Part shown: piece after piece, positions 25,401 through 33,847 of the stretch
Position numbering within the stretch: position 1 is the first letter of the stretch
Layout: every line of letters begins with the position of its first letter
Translations under genes and position numbers: made by a program
The notes under the pieces: model-generated
What the model was told of the DNA's origin: nothing
Database searches by the model: none
Seen by the model: only the letters and a program-made list of their open reading frames with translations
Assembly (NCBI RefSeq): GCF_018128545.1
Contig: NZ_JAGSND010000004.1
Span: 1-64,000 of the forward strand
Reading direction: 5' to 3'
Source: Sinanaerobacter chloroacetimidivorans
Lineage (GTDB): Bacteria; Bacillota; Clostridia; Peptostreptococcales; Anaerovoracaceae
Length of the DNA stretch: 64,000 bases

Positions 25401-26774
25401 ATGAAAGTTGATGTTTTAGTTGCAGAAATTGGTTCTACCACCACCGTGGTAAACGCATTTCATAATATCAATTCAGACAATCCGATATTCTTAGCCCAAG
25501 GTCAGGCACCGACTTCCGTTTTGGATGGAGATGTAAGGATCGGACTTCAGGGCGCCATTGATGATCTTTGCAGCAGAAATCATCTGGATACCCTGGAATA
25601 TGAAGAAATGCTTGCTACATCAAGTGCCGCCGGAGGATTGAAGATGACGGTCCATGGACTGGTGTATGATATGACGGCAAGAGCTGCCAAGGAAGCCGCT
25701 TTGGGTGCCGGCGCCATCATCCATGATGTTACCGCCGGAAAACTAAGGAGAACGGACCTCGCAAGAATCAAGGAAATCAACCCCAATTTAATCCTCATCG
25801 CCGGAGGTGTGGACTATGGAGAAAGGGATACCGCTATCTACAATGCCGAGCTTATCCGCAGCCTGGGTCTGAAAACACCGGTGATCTATGGGGGAAATAT
25901 AGAAAATCAGGAAGAAATGAAGCTTATCTTTGATAAAGATAGTGGCGTTACATTATATATTGTTGAGAATGTATATCCTAAAATAGATGATCTGAATGTA
26001 GAACCGGCAAGGCGGGTAATTCAGCAGGCCTTTGAGGAGCATATCATTCATGCGCCCGGAATGGAGCATGTGAGAGACATGGTCAACGGCCCAATTATTC
26101 CGACCCCGGGTGCGGTAATGGAAGCCACCAAGCTGCTTTATGAATGTATCGGAGATCTTATTGTTCTGGATGTAGGAGGTGCCACTACTGATCTGCATTC
26201 CGTTACCGATGCATCGGATGAAATTGCCAGAATCTTGATCAGCCCGGAACCGAAAGCAAAACGAACGGTAGAAGGAGATCTGGGTGTCTTTGTCAATATG
26301 AGGAATATCGTGAATGTCATAGGAAAAGAAAGGCTGGCAGAGGAACTTGCGCCTATGGATCTTGATCATGTGATGGAAACCTATAAAGCTATACCGAAGA
26401 CAGAAGAGGAAAAGAGATTTGTAGAAAGGTTAACGCTGGAAGCGGTACTCAAAGCCGTGGAAAGGCATGCGGGAAAAATCAGATATGTCTATGGGCCTTC
26501 CGGCAGGAGCACATTAGCTGAGGGCAAGGATCTCACCCAGGTAAAATACATTGTAGGAACCGGTGGTGCATTGACACGACTGCCCCATAGAGTGGAAATT
26601 ATGAAGGAAATAACAAAGCAGAACGCTAATGGATTACTCCTTTCCCCAGGAGAACATGCCAAAATTCTGGTTGATAACAACTATATTATGGCGTCCTTGG
26701 GGGTTCTTTCAAAGAAGCATAAACAAACGGCGATTCAATTAATGGAAAAGAGCTTGGATTATAAACTGGTTTAA
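25401..26774 (+). CDS. Or-4 / GlmL-family reactivating ATPase for D-ornithine aminomutase
   Basis: A 457-residue actin/Hsp70-fold (ASKHA) protein of the MutL/GlmL family. Nucleotide-binding segments include VAEIGSTTTVVNAF at the start and DVGGATTDLHS in the second half. Relatives next to glutamate mutase and ornithine aminomutase genes are thought to exchange damaged cobalamin in the mutase. ATG 25401 is chosen because GGGAGGGAC precedes it and the family start MKVDVLVAEIG is there. Last gene of the operon; a terminator overlaps its stop codon. Confidence 0.88.
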   Translation: MKVDVLVAEIGSTTTVVNAFHNINSDNPIFLAQGQAPTSVLDGDVRIGLQGAIDDLCSRNHLDTLEYEEMLATSSAAGGLKMTVHGLVYDMTARAAKEAALGAGAIIHDVTAGKLRRTDLARIKEINPNLILIAGGVDYGERDTAIYNAELIRSLGLKTPVIYGGNIENQEEMKLIFDKDSGVTLYIVENVYPKIDDLNVEPARRVIQQAFEEHIIHAPGMEHVRDMVNGPIIPTPGAVMEATKLLYECIGDLIVLDVGGATTDLHSVTDASDEIARILISPEPKAKRTVEGDLGVFVNMRNIVNVIGKERLAEELAPMDLDHVMETYKAIPKTEEEKRFVERLTLEAVLKAVERHAGKIRYVYGPSGRSTLAEGKDLTQVKYIVGTGGALTRLPHRVEIMKEITKQNANGLLLSPGEHAKILVDNNYIMASLGVLSKKHKQTAIQLMEKSLDYKLV

Positions 26775-26800
26775 CAGTTTATACCAAGCTCTTGCTTCTA
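26749..26800. terminator. Bidirectional terminator of the ornithine operon
   Basis: A long stem (AGAGCTTGG with CCAAGCTCT, and ATAAACTG with CAGTTTAT) spans the or-4 stop codon, followed by TGCTTCT. The convergent HlyD gene ends 12 bases beyond, so it may terminate both units. Confidence 0.75.
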
Positions 26801-26811
26801 ATTTGAAGAGC

Positions 26812-27777
26812 CTACAGTTCGATCTTCGCCTCCTGGCCTGGTTTTAAAGGGCAATCTTCAGGCAGCAGCAGTTTGATTTTTACGCTCTCTCGATTCTTGT
26901 TTGCGATAGTCTGCATATCCTTTGGAGTATATTCGCTTTCCACATCGATGTATTTCACCACTGCTGTATATGACTTTCCGTTACCTTTTACGGTATAAGT
27001 CTGGTCATAATCGATGGAATATAAATCGTCGATGGGAAGATAAAAGACAAAATATTTTTCGTTATCGGAAGCGATATCGGCAAGATTATAACCTGACGCG
27101 ACCATATCTCCCAGGACGTAGCTCTTGCTCATGACCACGCCGTCACTGACCGCCCGGATGGTGTACTTATCCAGATTTTCCTTCATTTCTTTGAGCTGAC
27201 TTTCCGTTTGTGCAATGTCAAGGTGCATAGATTCCGCAGAGGACTGACTTCTCGCATTATCCAACTGGGCCTTTGCCGCAGTCAGAGCATTGGCGGCAGA
27301 ATCGGCGGCAACCTTTGCTTTATCAAGGTCATCCCGGGAAATGGCCCCCTGATCATAAAGGGACTGTGCATTTTGATAATCCAAAGAAGCCTTTTGATTG
27401 GAAGAAGCGGCACTGTTGTATGTGGACTGGGCGATGGCAATACTGTTCTTGGCCTGGTTATCCCTTCCGCTTACTTCTAAGTCCGCAAGAGCGAGTTTTT
27501 TCTTTTCTAACGTAAACTGCAGCTGTTCATAAGCGTATTGCTGCGTAGTGCTGTCAATCCTGGCGATCACATCTCCTTTGGAAACGTGAAACCCGAGTTC
27601 AATGGGCATTTCCAGTATCTTTCCTGAAACTTCCGAGGTATGGGACAGTATGGTGGCTTCTACCACACCGATATAATTTTGATCGCTTTTCCCGTAAAAC
27701 CAAAAGATTAATGCAGCAGCAACGATAAGGATAAGCAACGGTATAATTTTCTTTTTGTGATTTGCAGCATGATTCAT
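26812..27777 (-). CDS. HlyD-family membrane fusion/adaptor protein
   Basis: A 321-residue protein with one N-terminal membrane helix (about 10-28), a biotinyl-lipoyl-like domain split around a long alpha-helical hairpin (about 85-200) and a C-terminal beta-barrel. It links to the adjacent ABC-2 transporter as an export adaptor, as in YbhG-YbhFSR or EmrA-like systems. ATG 27777 is preferred because AAAGGAGG lies 8 bases upstream. First gene after it in the reverse direction is the permease, so the order is ATPase-permease-adaptor on one transcript. Confidence 0.87.
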   Translation of the reverse strand: MNHAANHKKKIIPLLILIVAAALIFWFYGKSDQNYIGVVEATILSHTSEVSGKILEMPIELGFHVSKGDVIARIDSTTQQYAYEQLQFTLEKKKLALADLEVSGRDNQAKNSIAIAQSTYNSAASSNQKASLDYQNAQSLYDQGAISRDDLDKAKVAADSAANALTAAKAQLDNARSQSSAESMHLDIAQTESQLKEMKENLDKYTIRAVSDGVVMSKSYVLGDMVASGYNLADIASDNEKYFVFYLPIDDLYSIDYDQTYTVKGNGKSYTAVVKYIDVESEYTPKDMQTIANKNRESVKIKLLLPEDCPLKPGQEAKIEL

Positions 27778-27823
27778 AATTCCATCCTCCTTTGGATTCG
27801 TCAATATTATATGAATAACGTAC

Positions 27824-28846
27824 CTATATTCTTCGATAACGTTTCAGAAGTATTGTGTTTAAAATCATGAACAAGGTGGTTAAGCCTAATAATAAAGCAA
27901 CATCAAATACGATATCTGAAAATCTGCTGCCGCGAATCATCACCTTATCCAAAGCATCCGCGACATAGTAGAGAGGCATGACTTTTCCAACCGCAGCCCA
28001 CTCCGGTGACAAATCAAATAAGCCGGTAAAGAATACCTGGGGTACCACGACGATAGGGATAAACTGAATCATCTGAAATTCACTTGCCGCCAGGGTTGAA
28101 AGCAGCATTCCCAGAGTCAATGCGGTCATGGCGGACAGCAAGGTGATCAGCAGTACCAGCCATAAGGACCCGATCATCATGATATCCAAAACGTATACAA
28201 CGAAAAATGCGATAATGGAGGACTGTATAACCGTTACTATTCCAAAACCAAGCACATACCCAACAACAATTTCCCATCGTTTGATCGGAGTAGAAAGCAG
28301 CTTTTCCAAGGTCCCTGTCGTCCTTTCCTGCAGGAAGGAGATTCCCGAAATCAGAAAGGTAAAGAAAAATACGAGAAATCCGATCAGCAAGGAGCCGAAA
28401 TTATCAAACATTTCTAAATCACTGGCGCCATAAACATAATTGATTTCTGTTTTCAAATCTGCACGCTCCATTGAGGAAGACATGGCTTTTTTCGCTGCCT
28501 CCATGGATGATAGAGCAGCGGTCGCTTTGGTGGAATTGCCGCCGTCCAGATCGATATATACTTTTCCGCTGATCATCTTAACCGCAGCAATGATCTGTTG
28601 ATCCTTCAGCATTTGCATGGCTTCCGATTCACTGCAGCGGATGGGAATAATATTATTTTCATAAAGATTTTCCACATATTGCTGCGGGGCATTGATCACA
28701 CCGACGTTAAGATCCGTAGTGGAAGAATCCAAAATGAAGTAAATTAGAGTAAGCAATAATAGCGGCGCACAAAGGATCAAGGCCAGCGTTCGTTTGTCGT
28801 TGCGCAGCTGATTCAGAATACGCAAAACCATCGCTTTAATCCTCAT
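27824..28846 (-). CDS. ABC-2 type exporter permease
   Basis: A 340-residue ABC-2 membrane component: one N-terminal helix (about 20-40), an extracytoplasmic domain (about 45-165), then five helices with the conserved RTTGTLEKLLSTPIKRWEIV coupling segment. The start ATG 28846 lies inside the end of the ATPase gene, with GGAGGTGAC as ribosome site, giving an 11-base overlap. Probably exports a drug or lipid-like compound; the substrate is unknown. Confidence 0.88.
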   Translation of the reverse strand: MRIKAMVLRILNQLRNDKRTLALILCAPLLLLTLIYFILDSSTTDLNVGVINAPQQYVENLYENNIIPIRCSESEAMQMLKDQQIIAAVKMISGKVYIDLDGGNSTKATAALSSMEAAKKAMSSSMERADLKTEINYVYGASDLEMFDNFGSLLIGFLVFFFTFLISGISFLQERTTGTLEKLLSTPIKRWEIVVGYVLGFGIVTVIQSSIIAFFVVYVLDIMMIGSLWLVLLITLLSAMTALTLGMLLSTLAASEFQMIQFIPIVVVPQVFFTGLFDLSPEWAAVGKVMPLYYVADALDKVMIRGSRFSDIVFDVALLLGLTTLFMILNTILLKRYRRI

Positions 28847-29573
28847 GACTGTCACCTCCATAGTAAATGAACGCTTCCTCTATGCTGCCTGCTCCGATGT
28901 TCTGCTGAAGCTCTCTGGGTGTTCCCTGTGCAATTAAAACACCCCTGCGCATCATGGCAAGCTGGTGGCATTTTTCCGCTTCATCCATAACGTGGGTTGT
29001 AACAAGGATTGTCACACCGTTTTCGGACATTTTATATAGTTCATTCCAAATGTCCTTTCGCAGCAGAGGATCGATTCCTACCGTTGGTTCATCTAAAATC
29101 AAAACCTTCGGATTGTGCAGAATCGACATGGCAAGAGAAAGCCTTCGCTTCATTCCTCCGGAATAAGCAGAAACGGGTTTTTGCAGATCTTCGCCAAGGT
29201 TCACAAGCTCCATAACCTCCATGGATCTTTTCTTGATTTCCTGCTTGCTCATACCGTAAAGTGCAGCAAAAAACTCCAGATTTTCCGCTGCTGAAATTGC
29301 CGTGTAGAGTGCATCGGACTGTGCCATATACCCAATTTGATTCATTAAAGCAAGCTGCGGCATTTTTTCACCTAATACAAAAGTATCTCCTGATGAAGAC
29401 TCGGAAATACCGGCCATGATTTTTACCGTAGTCGTCTTACCGCAGCCCGATGGCCCAAGCAGTCCATAGATGGAACCGTAAGGAACCGTTAAGTCGATAT
29501 CTTTTAAAACCTGCTTTTCTCCGAAAAACTTGTTTACTTTATTCAGGACAATGCAATTCTTTTCTTTTTGCAT
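28836..29573 (-). CDS. ABC exporter ATPase
   Basis: A 245-residue ATP-binding subunit with Walker A GPSGCGKTT, signature YSGGMKRRLSLAM, Walker B LILDEPTVGID and H-loop TTHVMDEAEKC. It energises the adjacent ABC-2 permease. It is transcribed away from the TetR gene at 29731, the classic arrangement for a repressor-controlled efflux operon. Confidence 0.92.
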   Translation of the reverse strand: MQKEKNCIVLNKVNKFFGEKQVLKDIDLTVPYGSIYGLLGPSGCGKTTTVKIMAGISESSSGDTFVLGEKMPQLALMNQIGYMAQSDALYTAISAAENLEFFAALYGMSKQEIKKRSMEVMELVNLGEDLQKPVSAYSGGMKRRLSLAMSILHNPKVLILDEPTVGIDPLLRKDIWNELYKMSENGVTILVTTHVMDEAEKCHQLAMMRRGVLIAQGTPRELQQNIGAGSIEEAFIYYGGDSHED

Positions 29574-29614
29574 AAACCATCAACCCTTCAATTTGAAAAT
29601 CTTACTTGCATACG

Positions 29615-29626
29615 ACAACGTGTTGT
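29615..29626. promoter_or_regulatory. Candidate TetR operator
   Basis: A perfect dyad ACAAC-GT-GTTGT in the 157-base divergent region between the exporter and TetR genes. Its symmetry and place, 42-53 bases before the ATPase start, fit a TetR-type operator, but only one copy is seen. Confidence 0.4.
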
Positions 29627-29730
29627 TTTATATTAAGTATATAGAAAGATATCTTAAATTAAAATCAACAATCTTTATTAATTTGTCGGATTTTCTTAAA
29701 AGTATACCAGATAATGGAAGGAATGAATAA

Positions 29731-30312
29731 ATGATGAAGGAATCACCGAAGGTAATGGAAACAAAAGAGAGGATTAAAGACGCTTTTTTTGAATTATATA
29801 AGGACCAAAAAATTGAAAAGATCAGTATTAAAGAAATCACTGACAAAGCCCAGCTGAACAGAGGGACTTTCTATGTGTATTATAAGGACATCTATGATTT
29901 GTTAGATCAGGCAGAGGATGAAATCATACAAGAGCTGCTTGCAAAACTAAAGGGTACTATCGGTCTTCTTCTTTTCCAAGATCACGATAATTTCAGTATC
30001 AAACCTGCGCTTCAGCTTTTTATCAAACATAGCAAGTATTTGAAAATTCTTCTTGGCAGCAATGGCGATCCCAATTTTACTCATAAACTAAAATCAATTG
30101 TGATTCAAAGTGTAAAAGAAATGATTGAAGCATCGCCACATGCAAAAAAGAAAAATCTGGATTACATCATGGAGTATGTTTCTTCCGCACAACTAGGCCT
30201 GTTATCCTATTGGCTCAGAAAGGACATGGAACTGGATATCGATGAGTTTGAAGTCATTATGAAACGTATTAACTTAAATGGGCCTTTATCTTATTTAAGA
30301 AGCGAAGATTGA
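29731..30312 (+). CDS. TetR-family transcriptional regulator
   Basis: A 193-residue regulator with an N-terminal TetR helix-turn-helix (about 10-55: IKDAFFELYKDQKIEKISIK, then LNRGTFYVYYKDIYDLL). The C-terminal helical ligand domain resembles the TetR_C_8-like group. It is divergent from an ABC/HlyD exporter operon, its likely target. GGAAGGAATG precedes two tandem ATGs. Confidence 0.87.
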   Translation: MMKESPKVMETKERIKDAFFELYKDQKIEKISIKEITDKAQLNRGTFYVYYKDIYDLLDQAEDEIIQELLAKLKGTIGLLLFQDHDNFSIKPALQLFIKHSKYLKILLGSNGDPNFTHKLKSIVIQSVKEMIEASPHAKKKNLDYIMEYVSSAQLGLLSYWLRKDMELDIDEFEVIMKRINLNGPLSYLRSED

Positions 30313-30358
30313 TATCACAGTTTGCAAACTGAGTTGAAAACTATGCCGGTTTATGGCT

Positions 30359-30829
30359 TCATTTATATTTCGTTTCCAGCTTCAGCAGCAGAACCTTGGT
30401 GTCCAGTCCGCCGCCGTAGCCAATCAGGCTTCCGTTTGTGCCGATTACCCTGTGACAGGGAATAAATATGGCGATAGGATTACGGTTGTTGGCCATGCCT
30501 ACAGCTCTGCAAGCCTTGGCGTTTCCCACTTCTTCTGCGATGTCCTTGTAGGATCTGGTCTCTCCGTAAGGAATCCTTTTTAAGGCTTCCCATACTTCTG
30601 ACATAAAGTTGGTTCCCTTTGGAGCCAGCGGAAGAGAAAAATCCTTTCGAGTGCCTGCAAAATACTCTTCCAGCTGTCTGCCCGCATCCTTCAGTAAGGG
30701 GGTTTCATTCAGCTGATAATCTTGTTCCGGAATATTCTCGCCATGAAAATAGAGGTTGGTAATACTGCCGTTTTCCTCAGCAATCCCAAGTCTTCCGATA
30801 GGAGTATCGTAATAGTACAAATTTTTCAT
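30359..30829 (-). CDS. ogt: Methylated-DNA-protein cysteine methyltransferase
   Basis: A 156-residue suicide repair protein that takes the methyl group from O6-methylguanine onto the active cysteine in IPCHRVIG. The helix-turn-helix with SYKDIAEEVGNAKACRAVGM is intact. ATG 30829 is preferred to an upstream GTG because AAGGTGG is better spaced from it. It is convergent with the TetR gene. Confidence 0.92.
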   Translation of the reverse strand: MKNLYYYDTPIGRLGIAEENGSITNLYFHGENIPEQDYQLNETPLLKDAGRQLEEYFAGTRKDFSLPLAPKGTNFMSEVWEALKRIPYGETRSYKDIAEEVGNAKACRAVGMANNRNPIAIFIPCHRVIGTNGSLIGYGGGLDTKVLLLKLETKYK

Positions 30830-30861
30830 AACAGCCACCTTATTTCTTAAAAATATTTCAA

Positions 30862-32040
30862 CTATATATTGTTGGAAACATAGCTTTTATCGAATGTAAT
30901 TACTGCGAAATATTCCTTGCCTAATTTGCTTAGCTCATTTTCCACAATTCCTCTGATGTGAGCCTCGGTTTTCTTACATTCAGGTGAAATAACAATATCA
31001 AAAATCACATTACTGTGAGTGTATCCCGCAACGACTCTCAGGTCGTGAATTCCGATAACACCTTCCACGTCTTTCAATGTTTCATCAATGAACTGATTCA
31101 GTTGTATGGTTAAAGGATCTTTTGTTTCCAGAGGATCCATATGGACAACCAAATGGATTTTCAACTCTTGTGAAATGATTCTTTCAATACGGTCTATCAT
31201 ATCATGGCTTTCTATGAGGTCTCCGTATGCATCAACCTCTACATGAACTGACGCAAATATTCTTCCGGGACCGTAGTCATGCACTACGAGATCATGAATA
31301 CCTAATACTCCTGATTCCTCACAGATACGGGATTGAATTTCTTCTACCAGTTCGGGATCCGGCGCTTTTCCCAGAAGAGGGCTGGAGGTTTCTCCAATCA
31401 GCTGAATGCCTGAATAGATGATGAAAAGCGCTACAATACAGCCCATATAGCCATCCAATTGGATTCCGGTGAATCTTCCGATGAGAATGCTGAGCAGGAC
31501 AGCACTTGTGGCGATGACATCGTTACGGCTGTCAACTCCGGTAGCTTTTAAAGTGGAAGAGCGAATGTCCTCTCCGGTTTTTATATTGAATCTGGATTGC
31601 CAGATCTTCACGCCTATGGCAAAGGCCAGGATAACGATGGTGATATACTTAAATTCCAAAGGATCCGGAGAAATGACCTTTTCAAAAGAAGATGTCAGAA
31701 GCTTGATTCCAAGTAATATAATCAGAATCGATACAAAGAGCCCTGTCAGGTACTCAATCCTTGCATGCCCGTAGGGATGTTCCTCATCACTGGGCTTTGA
31801 AGCCATCTTAAATCCGATCAAGGTAATGACGGAGGAGGAGGCATCCGCTAAATTATTGATACCGTCAGCGATGATGGCAATGCTGTTTGTAAGGAAGCCC
31901 ACTCCAAGCTTCAAAGCACAAAGCAGCGCATTGGTTACAATTCCTACCATTCCTGCCAATTTGCCGTAATTTTCTCTTACTTTTGGATCTTTGATGTCTT
32001 CATGATTTTTAATAAATAGCCTGATTAATAATTTTCTCAT
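30862..32040 (-). CDS. Cation diffusion facilitator (CDF) metal exporter
   Basis: A 392-residue CDF transporter with six membrane helices (about 25-215) and a long cytoplasmic C-terminal part that contains two ferredoxin-like metal-sensing domains instead of one. Metal-site residues are visible in ADGINNLADA and GVDSRNDV. The HPYGHARIEYL motif follows helix 2. ATG 32040 is chosen after GGGAGAAAAT. It has its own promoter at 32072-32100, so it need not be part of the nif transcript. Likely substrates are Zn, Mn or Fe. Confidence 0.88.
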   Translation of the reverse strand: MRKLLIRLFIKNHEDIKDPKVRENYGKLAGMVGIVTNALLCALKLGVGFLTNSIAIIADGINNLADASSSVITLIGFKMASKPSDEEHPYGHARIEYLTGLFVSILIILLGIKLLTSSFEKVISPDPLEFKYITIVILAFAIGVKIWQSRFNIKTGEDIRSSTLKATGVDSRNDVIATSAVLLSILIGRFTGIQLDGYMGCIVALFIIYSGIQLIGETSSPLLGKAPDPELVEEIQSRICEESGVLGIHDLVVHDYGPGRIFASVHVEVDAYGDLIESHDMIDRIERIISQELKIHLVVHMDPLETKDPLTIQLNQFIDETLKDVEGVIGIHDLRVVAGYTHSNVIFDIVISPECKKTEAHIRGIVENELSKLGKEYFAVITFDKSYVSNNI

Positions 32041-32071
32041 ATTTTCTCCCAAATCCCGTTTTGATTCTTTC

Positions 32072-32100
32072 ATTATATTCCATTTTTTAGTATTTGTAAA
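32072..32100 (-). promoter_or_regulatory. Sigma-A promoter of the CDF gene
   Basis: On the minus strand, TTTACA (32100-32095), a 17-base spacer and a perfect TATAAT (32077-32072). The predicted start gives a leader of about 25 bases. It lies between nifV(alpha) and the CDF gene. Confidence 0.65.
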
Positions 32101-32127
32101 TCAAGGGGAAAATATAGATAAGAACAT

Positions 32128-32928
32128 TTAGAGCAGGTTTTTCAATTCTATTTTTTTTCTCAATAAAGCAGGGTAAGGAGGATGCAAATCAAACAGGGAA
32201 TCCGCCGCTTTTGAAAAAATAAAAGAATCGCAGTTCCCGGCACGTTCTCCAACTCCTAGCAGAGTGGTATCGATAAGCTCCGCACCTGCCTTTGCGGCTT
32301 CCAGAGCGATTGCTTCTGCCATTCCAAGATCGTTATGAGTGTGAATGCCAAGCAATATCTCCGTATGATCTTTCAAACTTTTAATCAAATGGCGAGCACG
32401 GGAAGGGGTAAGGACTCCCACCGTATCAGCCAGCCGGATTGAAGATATCTCCAGTCTTGAGAGGGAATCTGCCAAGGAAATCATAAAAGGGAGATTTGCT
32501 CGGGAAGCATCCTGAAACCCCACAGATACCTCATATTCCTTTTCTTTAGCATAAGCGACACAGGCCTCCATCGTATTTGCAACCCAGGACCTGTTTTGAC
32601 CAAGCATAGTTGAAATCATGATATCTGACACCGGGATACTGATATGGATTATGTCCGGATGGCAATCGAAGGAATGCTTGATATCCTCAATATTCATTCG
32701 GTTCCAGACTGCAATTTTAGCCTTTTTTCTAAGGGCCATTATTTCGCAGATAACATCCTTTTCGAAACTCCCCATAGCAGGTATTCCGGCTTCGATCTGG
32801 TAAAAGCCCATCTGATCCAGCAAGACGGCTAATTTCTTTTTTCGATTTCTATCCAGAGAAACGCCGGGACTTTGTTCCCCGTCTCTTAAAGTTGTATCTG
32901 TCAGATATCGATTTGATTTTTTCTCCAT
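32128..32928 (-). CDS. nifV: Homocitrate synthase, catalytic-domain subunit (NifV alpha)
   Basis: A 266-residue protein covering only the catalytic TIM-barrel of homocitrate synthase: LTDTTLRDGEQSPGVSL with the metal-binding aspartate, and HTHNDLGMA with the metal-binding histidines near the C-terminus, then LLGVGERAGN. Homocitrate is the organic ligand of FeMo-co. The C-terminal half of the normal single-chain NifV is on the preceding gene. This split is known from Clostridium pasteurianum. GGAGGCAGAAGG precedes the ATG. Last gene of the nif operon. Confidence 0.9.
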   Translation of the reverse strand: MEKKSNRYLTDTTLRDGEQSPGVSLDRNRKKKLAVLLDQMGFYQIEAGIPAMGSFEKDVICEIMALRKKAKIAVWNRMNIEDIKHSFDCHPDIIHISIPVSDIMISTMLGQNRSWVANTMEACVAYAKEKEYEVSVGFQDASRANLPFMISLADSLSRLEISSIRLADTVGVLTPSRARHLIKSLKDHTEILLGIHTHNDLGMAEAIALEAAKAGAELIDTTLLGVGERAGNCDSFIFSKAADSLFDLHPPYPALLRKKIELKNLL

Positions 32929-32946
32929 TTTCGTACCTTCTGCCTC

Positions 32947-33840
32947 CTATGCCCCGTTTCCCTCGTTTAATTCGTCCAATAGCAGGAAGAACTCTCTGTC
33001 GCTAATCCCTCGATTTTGTTGGACGCATTTTTCCCGGATCAATTTTAACAGCCGATCCGGATCCTGAATCTTTTCTTTTATTTTTAATTCCTGCAATTTC
33101 ACCATTAAAGAACTTTTCCCTGAGAATTTACCCAAGGTAAACTTTCTCTTGGCACCCACCCTTTCCGGGGGAAACGGCTCGTAATTTACGGTGTTCTTCA
33201 TGATTCCATTGATATGAATGCCGGATTCCACTTCAAAAATATGATCTCCGACAACCGGCTTGCGGGCAGGTATCGTTTCTCCTGTAAGCCTTTGCCAAAG
33301 GCTTCCCAGCAATTTCAGCCTGGAAGTATCGATGCCGGGAAGAGGGTAACCATTTACCTGTAACGTCAATAATATCTCTTCCAATGCTCCATAACCACCG
33401 GACCCCATAAAGCTGCAGGCAATATTTTCGCCCCCCGACTGGACCCACTCTGCCATAAGAGCAGTGGCGGCAAAGCCGGCATTCTTCGTACAAAAAGATA
33501 TTGGCAGATGGGATTTCAGCAATTCTGAGAAAATCTCAGAATAATTTCTTAAAAATAATTCTTTTGATGCCCAAAGCCGTAACTCGCTGCTTCCGAACCA
33601 TTCCCCGGCCGGAATTGCTTCCAGGCTATTTAAGGGTAATTCACGGATTTGATGCCGCAAGATCGATTTTGAAGGGGCGTATTTATCGCCTAATAAAGAG
33701 AATATATAGGGGGTCACTTCGATACGGTCCACGCCTAAAGACAGCAATGCCCCATAAAACTCCCTGACAGCGTGAGCAGAAACTTTGGCAGGATGGATGG
33801 TGCTTAAGGTTGTATCTGTAATGCTCAGCACATCAATCAC
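32947..33840 (-). CDS. nifV: Homocitrate synthase, accessory subunit (NifV omega)
   Basis: A 297-residue partner of NifV alpha. The second half (FEVESGIHINGIMKN, then YEPFPPERVGAKRKFTLGKF, then SGKSSLMVKL) matches the C-terminal communication domain of homocitrate synthases. The first half resembles a decayed TIM barrel that keeps SITDTTLS but has lost the metal-site histidines. A GTG start 7 bases after the nifN-B stop codon, with only a weak ribosome site, suggests translational coupling. It lies 18 bases before the NifV alpha gene. Confidence 0.87.
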   Translation of the reverse strand: MIDVLSITDTTLSTIHPAKVSAHAVREFYGALLSLGVDRIEVTPYIFSLLGDKYAPSKSILRHQIRELPLNSLEAIPAGEWFGSSELRLWASKELFLRNYSEIFSELLKSHLPISFCTKNAGFAATALMAEWVQSGGENIACSFMGSGGYGALEEILLTLQVNGYPLPGIDTSRLKLLGSLWQRLTGETIPARKPVVGDHIFEVESGIHINGIMKNTVNYEPFPPERVGAKRKFTLGKFSGKSSLMVKLQELKIKEKIQDPDRLLKLIREKCVQQNRGISDREFFLLLDELNEGNGA

Positions 33841-33847
33841 CTCACAT

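Noticed and set aside
30318..30331. Palindrome CAGTTTGCAAACTG between the TetR and ogt genes
   Set aside because: Perfect but without a loop or T-tract, located between convergent 3' ends. It does not match the GCAAA-N4-TTTGC operators, so no role is claimed.
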